NCBI RefSeq assembly: GCF_022347745.1
Contig: NZ_JAKRGC010000033.1
Span: 1-33,355, forward strand
DNA: 33,355 nucleotides
DNA from: Streptomyces sp. OfavH-34-F
GTDB lineage: Bacteria; Actinomycetota; Actinomycetes; Streptomycetales; Streptomycetaceae
Direction of reading: 5' to 3'
Part shown: positions 23,715-30,432 of the stretch, piece by piece
How the letters are laid out: each line of letters starts with the position of its first letter
How positions within the stretch are numbered: position 1 is the first letter of the stretch
The notes under the pieces: generated by a model
Told to the model about the DNA's origin: nothing
Database searches by the model: none
What the model saw: only the letters and a program-made list of their open reading frames with translations
Program-made: the position numbers and the translations under genes

Positions 23715-23758
23715 AAGCCCGTGGGGCCCGGGGAGTCGTCCCCGGGCCCCACGGGCTT
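23715..23758. terminator. Bidirectional terminator between nadE and the EEP-family gene
   Basis: A perfect 20-base stem (23715-23734 with 23739-23758) around the four-base loop GTCG lies in the 69-base gap between convergent genes. The stem begins AAGCCCGTGGGG and is flanked by no U-tract. It is the longest perfect hairpin in the window. Confidence 0.85.
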
Positions 23759-23771
23759 CTGCGTACCGCGG

Positions 23772-24791
23772 TCAGAGCTTGACGCGGGCGGCGATCGGAA
23801 GGTGGTCGCTGCCGGTGGCCGGGAGGGTCCAGGAGGACATCGGCTCGACGCCCTTGACGAGGATCTGGTCGATCCGGGCCATCGGGAACGAGGCCGGCCA
23901 GCTGAACCCGAAGCCGTCGCCCGCCGCGCCCTGGGTGGACCGCATCTGGGCGGTGACCGCGTTGAGCGAGCGGTCGTTCATCGTCCCGTTGAGGTCGCCG
24001 AGGAGGGCGACGCGGGACAGCGGCTCGTGCGCGATGGCCTTGCCGAGGGCGTCGGCGCTCTGGTCTCGCTGGTTGGCGGTGAACCCGGCGTGCAGCTTGA
24101 CCCGTACGGAGGGCAGGTGCGCCACGTACACGGCGAGCGGGCCCTCGGGCGTGGCGACGGTGGTGCGCATGGCCCGGACCCAGCCCATCCTCAGGTCCAC
24201 CGGGCGGGTGTCGCTGAGCGGGTACTTGCTCCACAGGCCGACCGTGCCCTGCACGGAGTGGTAGCGGAAGCGGCCGGCGAGCGCCTTCTCGTACGCCGCG
24301 ACCTTGCCGGCGGGCAGTTCCTGGAGGGCGACGACGTCCGCGCCGGAGCCCGCGACCTGGTCGGCGGTGGCCGCCGGGTCCGGGTTGTCGGCGTTGACGT
24401 TGTGGGTGGCGACGGTGAGGTCGCCGCCGCTGCCGGACTTGTCGGTGAACAGGCCGCCGAACATGTTGAGCCAGACCACGACCGGCAGCAGCAGCGCCAC
24501 CAGGGCGGTGCCCGAGCGGCGCACCAGGCCCAGCACCAGCAGCAGCGGGATGAGCAGCCCGAACCAGGGCAGGAACGTCTCGGTGAGGCTGCCCAGGTTG
24601 CCGATGCGGTTCGGCACCCGCGCGTGGAAGGCCATGACCAGGGTCAGCAGGACGGCCAGGCAGGCCAGGACGATGCCGCGCCGCCAGATGCCGGGGTCGC
24701 GGGTGAGTCTGTCGCGCAGGTCCCGGAAGCGGGAGCCGGTGCGCTGCGGCCCCAGGCCGTTCCCGGTGTCCGCCCTGTACGCCTGCACCAT
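23772..24791 (-). CDS. Membrane-anchored endonuclease/exonuclease/phosphatase-family protein
   Basis: A 339-residue protein. The N-terminus has three hydrophobic helices (about 37-55, 67-90 and 93-113), then an extracytoplasmic EEP domain from about 125. Metal and catalytic positions are visible: Asn131 in THNVNAD, Glu158 in QELP, Asp266 and Asn268 in GDLNGT, and Asp329-His330 in SDHLP. Such membrane-tethered members may hydrolyse lipid or nucleotide phosphodiesters outside the cell; the substrate cannot be told. The ATG at 24791 has GAGGA seven bases upstream. Longer frames to 24953 cross the promoter. It converges on nadE. Confidence 0.87.
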   Translation of the reverse strand: MVQAYRADTGNGLGPQRTGSRFRDLRDRLTRDPGIWRRGIVLACLAVLLTLVMAFHARVPNRIGNLGSLTETFLPWFGLLIPLLLVLGLVRRSGTALVALLLPVVVWLNMFGGLFTDKSGSGGDLTVATHNVNADNPDPAATADQVAGSGADVVALQELPAGKVAAYEKALAGRFRYHSVQGTVGLWSKYPLSDTRPVDLRMGWVRAMRTTVATPEGPLAVYVAHLPSVRVKLHAGFTANQRDQSADALGKAIAHEPLSRVALLGDLNGTMNDRSLNAVTAQMRSTQGAAGDGFGFSWPASFPMARIDQILVKGVEPMSSWTLPATGSDHLPIAARVKL

Positions 24792-24835
24792 CGCGCTGTC
24801 CTCACTGCCTTGCCGTACACATCGCCGCGCCCCCG

Positions 24836-24863
24836 ACCCTAGGGGATGCGCGAGGTCTTTCAC
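24836..24863 (-). promoter_or_regulatory. Candidate promoter of the EEP-family gene
   Basis: Leftward TAGGGT (24836-24841) is a good -10; GTGAAA (24858-24863) 16 bases upstream is a poor -35. The leader would be about 40 bases. Confidence 0.4.
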
Positions 24864-24864
24864 G

Positions 24865-24900
24865 CCGCCCGGTGGGGCGGTTCTGCCACGAGGACGTGGC
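24865..24900. terminator. Tandem short hairpins downstream of the tetR-type gene
   Basis: CCGCCC-GGTG-GGGCGG (24865-24880) and GCCACG-AGGA-CGTGGC (24885-24900) are two perfect six-base stems with four-base loops, five bases apart, downstream of the regulator's stop. They probably terminate the MFS-TetR message before the next promoter. Confidence 0.5.
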
Positions 24901-24956
24901 GGACGGCTCCGGTAGTTCCTGCGGGGCGGCGGATCACGGCGTCTGTGACGCAACGA

Positions 24957-25697
24957 TCACATCTGTCCGGCTCCGGCGCGTCCGCCCGTGTCGTCCGGGC
25001 CCGGCCGGGTCCGCCGGGGCGCGAGGCCCTCGACGGCCAGGGCGATGATGCGGTCGGCGAGGTCGTCGGGCAGCGGCGCCTCGGGCCGGTGGATGGTGCG
25101 GACGAGCATGGGGCCGAGGAACAGGTCGTCCATCAGCTCCACGTCCGTGTCGTCGCGCAGCTCCCCCGCCTCCACGGCGCGCCGGACGGCGGCGACCATG
25201 GCGAGGCGGCGGGGGGCGATCACCGTGCTGTGGTAGGCGTTCCAGAGCTTGGGCAGGCTCTTCATCTGCGCGAACACGTTGTGCAGCAGGACCGAGGAGC
25301 GCTGGGCGAGGCCGCGTCTGCGCATCGATTCGAGCAGGACGCGCAGGTCGCCGAGGCCGCCGGTGCCGGAGACCTCGGGCTCCGGCGGCTCGATGGCGCG
25401 CAGCACGTCGACGAACAGTTCCTCCTTGCCGGCCCAGCGCCGGTAGATGGTGGACTTGCCGACCCCCGCGGTGCGGGCGATGCGCTCGATGGAGAGGGCG
25501 GCGAGCGGTTCACCGGCCTCGATCAGCTCGACGACGGCGTCCAGGATGGCCCGCTCGGCGGCGGCGCTGCGCGGCCGTCCCCGGCGGGGTTCGTGCTCCT
25601 GGCCGGGGTCCTGGCCGCGGTCCGGGCAGCCGGGAGCCCCGCCGGACCCCCCGTCGGCCTCATCCGCAGTCCGCTCGTCCGGTGCCTGAGCCTGCAC
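24957..25697 (-). CDS. TetR-family transcriptional regulator
   Basis: A 246-residue regulator with an unstructured, acidic and Gly-rich N-terminus of about 40 residues, then the TetR helix-turn-helix at about 68-97 (SIERIARTAGVGKSTIYRRWAGKEELFVDVL) and a C-terminal ligand domain of the TetR_C type. The start is GTG 25697 because AGGTGG lies five bases upstream; GTG 25706 would place its site inside the codon. It follows the MFS exporter gene by 55 bases on the same strand and so is cotranscribed. It is the obvious candidate to bind the palindrome in the exporter's promoter and sense its substrate. Confidence 0.88.
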   Translation of the reverse strand: MQAQAPDERTADEADGGSGGAPGCPDRGQDPGQEHEPRRGRPRSAAAERAILDAVVELIEAGEPLAALSIERIARTAGVGKSTIYRRWAGKEELFVDVLRAIEPPEPEVSGTGGLGDLRVLLESMRRRGLAQRSSVLLHNVFAQMKSLPKLWNAYHSTVIAPRRLAMVAAVRRAVEAGELRDDTDVELMDDLFLGPMLVRTIHRPEAPLPDDLADRIIALAVEGLAPRRTRPGPDDTGGRAGAGQM

Positions 25698-25752
25698 GTG
25701 AACCACCTTTCGCCGCCCCTGATTCTCTCCGACCCGGGAGGGGGGCCCGGCG

Positions 25753-27357
25753 TCATCGCTCGGCGGCGGCCGGGGCCGGGTGCTCCTCCTCGTGTGCGGA
25801 CGGCGGTGCGGCCGGTGGGCGGCCGGGCAGCCACAGGGCGACCACCAGCGTGCCGACGAGGGCGACCGCGGCCGAGCCGATGGCGGTGAGGTGCATGGCG
25901 TGCATGAAGGCGTCGTGCGCGGCGCCGACCAGCGGGGCGCCCTCGGGGCCCAGCTTCCCGGCGACGGCCAGGGTCGCCTCGATGGACTCCCCCGCCGCGT
26001 CGCGGGCCGCGGCGGGCAGGGTGCCGAGGTGGTCCTCGATGTCGCCCCGGTAGACGGCGGACAGCACCGAGCCCAGGACGGCGATACCGAGGGCGCCGCC
26101 GACCTGGCGGAAGGTGTTGTTGACGGCCGAGCCGGAGCCCGCCTTCTCGCGCGGCAGGGCCTGCATCACGGCCACGGTGACCGGCGGCATGACGTGTGCC
26201 ATGCCGGTGCCCTGGACGAAGAAGACGAGGCACATCAGCCAGACGGGCGTGTCGGCGTCGAAGAGGGCGAAGGCGGCGAGCCCGACGGCGACGGCGAGCA
26301 TGCCGGCGGTGCAGACGGCGCGGGCGCCGAAGCGGGCGACGACGATCCTGGCGCGGGGCGCGAAGGCCATCTGCGCGATGGCCAGCGGCAGGATCAGCAG
26401 CCCGGACTCCAGAGCGCTCCAGCCGCGCACGCTCTGCATGTAGAAGGCGGAGAAGAAGGTGACGCCCATCAGCGCGAAGAAGACAAGCGCGATGGCGGCG
26501 ACGGCGGCGGAGAAGGCGGGCTTCCTGAAGTACGCGATGTCGATGGCCGGGCTGGCGCTGCGCTTCTCGTGGAGGACGAAGAGCACCAGGACGGCGAGGC
26601 CGCCGGCGATCGGGAGGAGGACGGAGGGGGCCGTGAAGTCGGCGAGTTCGCCGCCCCGGATGATCCCGTACACGAGCAGCACGAGGCCGATGATGGAGAG
26701 GACCACGCCGAGCGGGTCGAGCTTGCCGGGGCGGGGGTCCTTCGAGTCGGGCACGAGCAGCACCATGGCGACCAGCGCGATGATCACGACGGGCACGTTG
26801 ACGAGGAAGATCGAGCCCCACCAGAAGTGTTCGAGGAGCAGACCGCCGGTGATCGGGCCGATCGCGATGCCGAGGCCGACGCTGCCGGCCCAGATGCCGA
26901 TGGCCTTGGGCTGCTCGTCGCGCTCGAAGACGTTCATCAGGACGGCCAGCGTGGCCGGCATGACGAAGGCGGCGCCGAAGCCCATCAGGGCGCGCCAGGT
27001 GATGAGCTGGCCGGGCGAGTCGGACATGGCGGCGAGCGCGGAGCCGAGGCCGAAGAGGGTGATGCCGAAGAGCAGGACCTTCTTGCGTCCCAGCCGGTCG
27101 CCGAGCAGGCCCGCGGTGAACAGGAGGCCGGCGAAGACGAGCGTGTAGGAGTTGATCGCCCACTCCAGCTCGCTCTGGGTGGCGCCGATGCCGGTGGGCG
27201 CGGGGGAGGCGATCGTCTTGACGGCGACGTTCAGGATCGAGTTGTCCAGCACCACGATGAGCAGGCTGAACATCAGGACGACGAGGATCGCCCAGCGGCG
27301 GCGGTGGACCGCCTCCGGTATCCGGGACACGGCGGGAGCGCCGGAGGGTGTGGACAT
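25753..27357 (-). CDS. MFS drug exporter, DHA2 (EmrB/QacA) type, 14 helices
   Basis: A 534-residue proton-coupled efflux pump. Motif D1 (LDNSILNVA) is at about 37-45 and motif A (GDRLGRKK) at about 86-93, and the length suits the 14-helix DHA2 family. A long extracytoplasmic loop before the last helix contains an amphipathic, Ala/Glu-rich stretch, and the C-terminus ([13 protein letters not shown]) is soluble. Substrates cannot be predicted. The ATG at 27357 has no clear ribosome site; the upstream frame to 27468 includes the operator and is not coding. Cotranscribed with the downstream TetR gene, and divergent from panB. Confidence 0.92.
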   Translation of the reverse strand: MSTPSGAPAVSRIPEAVHRRRWAILVVLMFSLLIVVLDNSILNVAVKTIASPAPTGIGATQSELEWAINSYTLVFAGLLFTAGLLGDRLGRKKVLLFGITLFGLGSALAAMSDSPGQLITWRALMGFGAAFVMPATLAVLMNVFERDEQPKAIGIWAGSVGLGIAIGPITGGLLLEHFWWGSIFLVNVPVVIIALVAMVLLVPDSKDPRPGKLDPLGVVLSIIGLVLLVYGIIRGGELADFTAPSVLLPIAGGLAVLVLFVLHEKRSASPAIDIAYFRKPAFSAAVAAIALVFFALMGVTFFSAFYMQSVRGWSALESGLLILPLAIAQMAFAPRARIVVARFGARAVCTAGMLAVAVGLAAFALFDADTPVWLMCLVFFVQGTGMAHVMPPVTVAVMQALPREKAGSGSAVNNTFRQVGGALGIAVLGSVLSAVYRGDIEDHLGTLPAAARDAAGESIEATLAVAGKLGPEGAPLVGAAHDAFMHAMHLTAIGSAAVALVGTLVVALWLPGRPPAAPPSAHEEEHPAPAAAER

Positions 27358-27378
27358 GGGGAGCAGCCTAACGGCATT

Positions 27379-27406
27379 CCGATACGGGACCGTCTCGTAT
27401 TGTAAA
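27379..27406 (-). promoter_or_regulatory. Candidate MFS-tetR promoter
   Basis: Leftward TTTACA (27401-27406; five of six to TTGACA) and TATCGG (27379-27384) are 16 bases apart with the operator in between. Alternatively TACAAT (27399-27404) is the -10, with no clear -35. In either model the palindrome at 27382-27400 overlaps the core promoter or start. Confidence 0.4.
27382..27400. promoter_or_regulatory. TetR-type operator
   Basis: ATACGGGAC-C-GTCTCGTAT is a 19-base palindrome with one mismatch per arm and the ATACG...CGTAT ends common to TetR operators. It lies 25 bases upstream of the exporter's ATG. The likely ligand is the TetR protein encoded at the end of this operon. Confidence 0.65.
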
Positions 27407-27414
27407 GTCTTTAC
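27402..27414. promoter_or_regulatory. Second palindrome beside the TetR operator
   Basis: GTAAAG-T-CTTTAC is a perfect six-base inverted repeat one base from the first operator. Its AT content is unusual in this DNA. It may be a second regulator site, or simply a consequence of the -35/-10 sequence. Confidence 0.4.
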
Positions 27415-27525
27415 CGAGGGCCGACGGGTGCCGCCCACTTCCCGCGACCGGCTCCGGGATGCCACCATGGAAGCGGTCCGGGGACGCCGTCAGGGCGCCT
27501 CGAGATGACGAAGGAGCCACCTGCC

Positions 27526-28410
27526 ATGTCGCTTCCGGCTGCGCAGAACCAGTCCGCGACCCCCGCGAGCACCCCGTCCGACGGCGGAAAGACGCTGTAC
27601 GGGGGCAAGAGCAACCGCCGGGTCACCGTCCACGACATCGCCGCCGCCACCGCGCGGGGCGAGAAGTGGCCCATGCTCACCGCCTACGACGCGATGACCG
27701 CGTCCGTCTTCGACGAGGCCGGCATCCCGGTCATGCTCGTCGGCGACTCGATGGGCAACTGTCACCTCGGCTACGAGACCACCGTGCCGGTCACCATGGA
27801 CGAGATGGCGGTGCTGTCCGCCGCCGTCGTCCGGGGCACCAAGCGCGCCCTGATCGTCGCCGACCTGCCCTTCGGGGCGTACCAGGAGGGCCCCGTCCAG
27901 GCCCTGCGCAACGCCACCCGGCTGATCAAGGAGTCCGGCGTCGGCGCCGTGAAGCTGGAGGGCGGCGAGCGCAGCCACGAGCAGATCAGGCTGCTGGTGG
28001 AGGCCGGCATCCCGGTCATGGCCCACATCGGCCTCACCCCGCAGTCCGTCAACGCGATGGGCTACCGGGTCCAGGGCCGGGGCGAGGAGGCCGCCCAGCA
28101 GATGCTGCGCGACGCCAAGGCCGTACAGGACGCGGGCGCGTTCGCCGTCGTCCTGGAACTCGTACCGGCCGAGCTGGCCGCCGAGGTCACCCGCACCCTG
28201 CACATTCCCACCATCGGGATCGGCGCCGGACCCGACACCGACGCGCAGGTGCTGGTCTACACCGACATGGTCGGGCTGACCGGCGGCAAGGTGCCGCGCT
28301 TCACCAAGCAGTACGCCGACCTGCGGCAGATCCTCGGCGACGCCGCCAAGGCGTACGCGGAAGAGGTCGTCGGCGGCACGTTCCCGGCCCCGGAGCACAC
28401 CTTCCACTGA
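27526..28410 (+). CDS. panB: Ketopantoate hydroxymethyltransferase
   Basis: A 294-residue enzyme transferring a hydroxymethyl group from methylene-tetrahydrofolate to ketoisovalerate, the first step to pantothenate and coenzyme A. An unstructured N-terminal extension of about 30 residues precedes the TIM barrel. Metal ligands are visible by alignment with the family: Asp74 in LVGDSMGN, Asp113 in VADLPFG and Glu145 in VKLEGG; the catalytic Glu211 is in LELVPAEL. The C-terminal [14 protein letters not shown] signature is present. The ATG at 27526 has AAGGAG nine bases upstream, better than ATG 27505. It is divergent from the MFS gene and not near other pantothenate genes. Confidence 0.95.
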   Translation: MSLPAAQNQSATPASTPSDGGKTLYGGKSNRRVTVHDIAAATARGEKWPMLTAYDAMTASVFDEAGIPVMLVGDSMGNCHLGYETTVPVTMDEMAVLSAAVVRGTKRALIVADLPFGAYQEGPVQALRNATRLIKESGVGAVKLEGGERSHEQIRLLVEAGIPVMAHIGLTPQSVNAMGYRVQGRGEEAAQQMLRDAKAVQDAGAFAVVLELVPAELAAEVTRTLHIPTIGIGAGPDTDAQVLVYTDMVGLTGGKVPRFTKQYADLRQILGDAAKAYAEEVVGGTFPAPEHTFH

Positions 28411-28426
28411 CCGCCCCCGGCAACGA

Positions 28427-28462
28427 CGACGGCCCGCCGGCTCCCCCACCGGCGGGCCGTCG
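28427..28462. terminator. Terminator after panB
   Basis: CGACGGCCCGCCGG (28427-28440) and its exact complement (28449-28462) form a 14-base stem with an eight-base loop, 17 bases past the panB stop. Confidence 0.85.
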
Positions 28463-28539
28463 GCCGTTCCCGGCGGCTGTGGGCGGGATGTCGGCCCGCT
28501 GTCGGCGGACTGTCGGTGGCGGCTGGTCCACTGGTTCCC

Positions 28540-29559
28540 ATGACGCGAAACGACAAGAGCCCCAGGACCGGGGGAACCGGCGGGAACGCCGTCGAGGTAC
28601 GGGGACTGGTCAAGCACTACGGCGAGACCAAGGCCCTGGACGGTGTGGACCTGGACGTGCGCGAGGGCACCGTGCTCGGTGTGCTCGGCCCCAACGGCGC
28701 CGGCAAGACGACCCTCGTACGCTGCCTCTCCACGCTCATCACGCCCGACGCCGGTACGGCCGTCGTCGCCGGCTTCGACGTGGTGCGCCAGCCCCGCGCG
28801 CTGCGCCGCACCATCGGCCTGACCGGCCAGTACGCCTCGGTCGACGAGAAGCTCTCCGGCTGGGAGAACCTCTACATGATCGGGCGGCTGCTGGACCTGT
28901 CCCGCAAGAAGGCGCGGGCGCGGGCCGACGAGCTGCTGGAGCGGTTCTCGCTGACGGACGCGGCGCGCAAGGCCGCGATGGAGTACTCCGGCGGGATGCG
29001 CCGCCGGCTCGACCTGGCCGCCTCCATGATCGGCAGCCCGGCTGTCCTCTACCTGGACGAGCCGACGACGGGGCTCGACCCCCGCACCCGCAACGAGGTC
29101 TGGGACGAGGTGCAGCGCATGGTCGCGGAGGGGGCGACCGTGCTCCTCACCACCCAGTACATGGAAGAGGCCGAGCAGCTGGCCAACGAGCTGACCGTCA
29201 TCGACAAGGGCCGGATCATCGCCCGCGGCGGGGTGGACGAGCTGAAGGCCAAGGTCGGCGGCCGCACCCTGCAGATCCGCCCCTCGGACCCGGCCGAACT
29301 GGCGCCGATGGCCCAGGCGCTGCGCGAGACCGGCCTCGACGGGGTCGCGGGCGCGCAGGCCGTCCCGGACGAGGGCCTGCTCTTCGTACCGATCCTCAGC
29401 GACGAACAGCTGACCGCCGTCATCGGGCTGCTCGGCGCCCGCGGCTTCTCGCTGGCCCATGTCGCCACCGCGCTGCCCAGCCTGGACGAGGTGTTCCTCG
29501 CCATCACCGGCGACAAGGCCACCGTCACCCACACGACTCCCGAGGAGGTCGCGGCATGA
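28540..29559 (+). CDS. ABC exporter ATPase, DrrA type
   Basis: A 339-residue ATP-binding subunit. Walker A GPNGAGKTT is at 50-58, the Q-loop at Gln97, the signature YSGGM at 149-153 and Walker B VLYLDEPTTGLD at 169-180. In the switch region TTQYMEEAE the usual His is Gln, as in DrrA and its relatives. A C-terminal DUF4162 domain follows to about 325. The ATG at 28540 has no clear ribosome site; homologues begin near VEVRGLVKHYG. Its TGA overlaps the next gene's ATG (ATGA). It drives export by the membrane partner encoded next; daunorubicin-type drugs are the family precedent but the substrate here is unknown. Confidence 0.92.
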   Translation: MTRNDKSPRTGGTGGNAVEVRGLVKHYGETKALDGVDLDVREGTVLGVLGPNGAGKTTLVRCLSTLITPDAGTAVVAGFDVVRQPRALRRTIGLTGQYASVDEKLSGWENLYMIGRLLDLSRKKARARADELLERFSLTDAARKAAMEYSGGMRRRLDLAASMIGSPAVLYLDEPTTGLDPRTRNEVWDEVQRMVAEGATVLLTTQYMEEAEQLANELTVIDKGRIIARGGVDELKAKVGGRTLQIRPSDPAELAPMAQALRETGLDGVAGAQAVPDEGLLFVPILSDEQLTAVIGLLGARGFSLAHVATALPSLDEVFLAITGDKATVTHTTPEEVAA

Positions 29560-30413
29560 GCACCACGACCCTGACACCCGCCCCCGCCGGCACCCCCGTC
29601 TCCGCGCCGGCCGCGAAGCTCCACGACGAGGGCTCCATCGGACTGCGGAACAACCTGCGCCACATCGGGGCGCTGGTGCGGCGCAACCTGCTCCAGATCA
29701 GAAAAGATCCGGAGTCGATGTTCGACGCGCTGCTGATGCCCGTCATCTTCGTGCTGCTGTTCGTCTACGTCTTCGGCGGCTCGGTCGGCGGCAGCATGGG
29801 CGGAGGCCGGCAGGAGTACCTGAACTACCTGATCCCCGGCCTGATGGCGATGATGGGCATGAACATCGCCATGGCCGTCGGCAGCGGGGTGAACGACGAC
29901 TTCCGCAAGGGGGTCATGGACCGCTTCCGCACGATGCCCATCGCCCGCTCCTCGGTGCTCGTCGCCAAGATCGTGGTCGAGCTGGGCCGGATGATGGTCG
30001 CGACGCTGATCCTGCTCGGCATGGGCTTCGCCCTCGGCATGGAGCTGCACGGCTCCGTGCTCGGCCTGATCGGGGCGATCGGCCTGTCGGCCGCGTTCGG
30101 CGCCGCGATCATGTGGATCTTCATCCTGCTCGGGCTGGCGATGAAGACGGCCCAGGCGGTCCAGGGCATGGGGATGCTGGTCATGATGCCGCTCCAGTTC
30201 GGCTCCTCGATCTTCGCCCCGCCCACCACGATGCCGGGCTGGCTCCAGTCGTTCACCGACTACAACCCGCTGTCGAACCTGGCCGACGCCGCCCGCGGCC
30301 TGATGATGGGCACCCCGCTCGGCAACTCGGTCTGGCTGACGCTCGGCTGGGCCGTCGTCATCACCGGTGCCGTGGCACCGCTGGCGGTCTCCCGGTTCCG
30401 CAAGAAGTCCTGA
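29556..30413 (+). CDS. ABC exporter membrane subunit, DrrB type (ABC2 permease)
   Basis: A 285-residue protein with six predicted helices. After a 40-residue Thr/Ala-rich cytoplasmic tail come RRNLLQIRKDPESMFDALLMPVIF, the ABC2 start, and later helices with NDDFRKGVMDRFRTMPIARSS in the long cytoplasmic loop and a PTTMPGWLQSFTDYNPLS element near the end, all characteristic of DrrB-like permeases. ATG 29556 overlaps the ATPase stop and has GAGGAGG six bases upstream. Its stop lies 19 bases from that of the convergent BTAD regulator. Confidence 0.92.
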   Translation: MSTTTLTPAPAGTPVSAPAAKLHDEGSIGLRNNLRHIGALVRRNLLQIRKDPESMFDALLMPVIFVLLFVYVFGGSVGGSMGGGRQEYLNYLIPGLMAMMGMNIAMAVGSGVNDDFRKGVMDRFRTMPIARSSVLVAKIVVELGRMMVATLILLGMGFALGMELHGSVLGLIGAIGLSAAFGAAIMWIFILLGLAMKTAQAVQGMGMLVMMPLQFGSSIFAPPTTMPGWLQSFTDYNPLSNLADAARGLMMGTPLGNSVWLTLGWAVVITGAVAPLAVSRFRKKS

Positions 30414-30432
30414 ACCGCGGGCCGGGCGCCCG

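Noticed and set aside
27459..30413. 984-residue + strand frame covering panB, the ABC ATPase and the permease
   Set aside because: Only its last 285 residues are real (the permease, from ATG 29556). The rest is an out-of-frame reading of panB and the ATPase, including the panB terminator.
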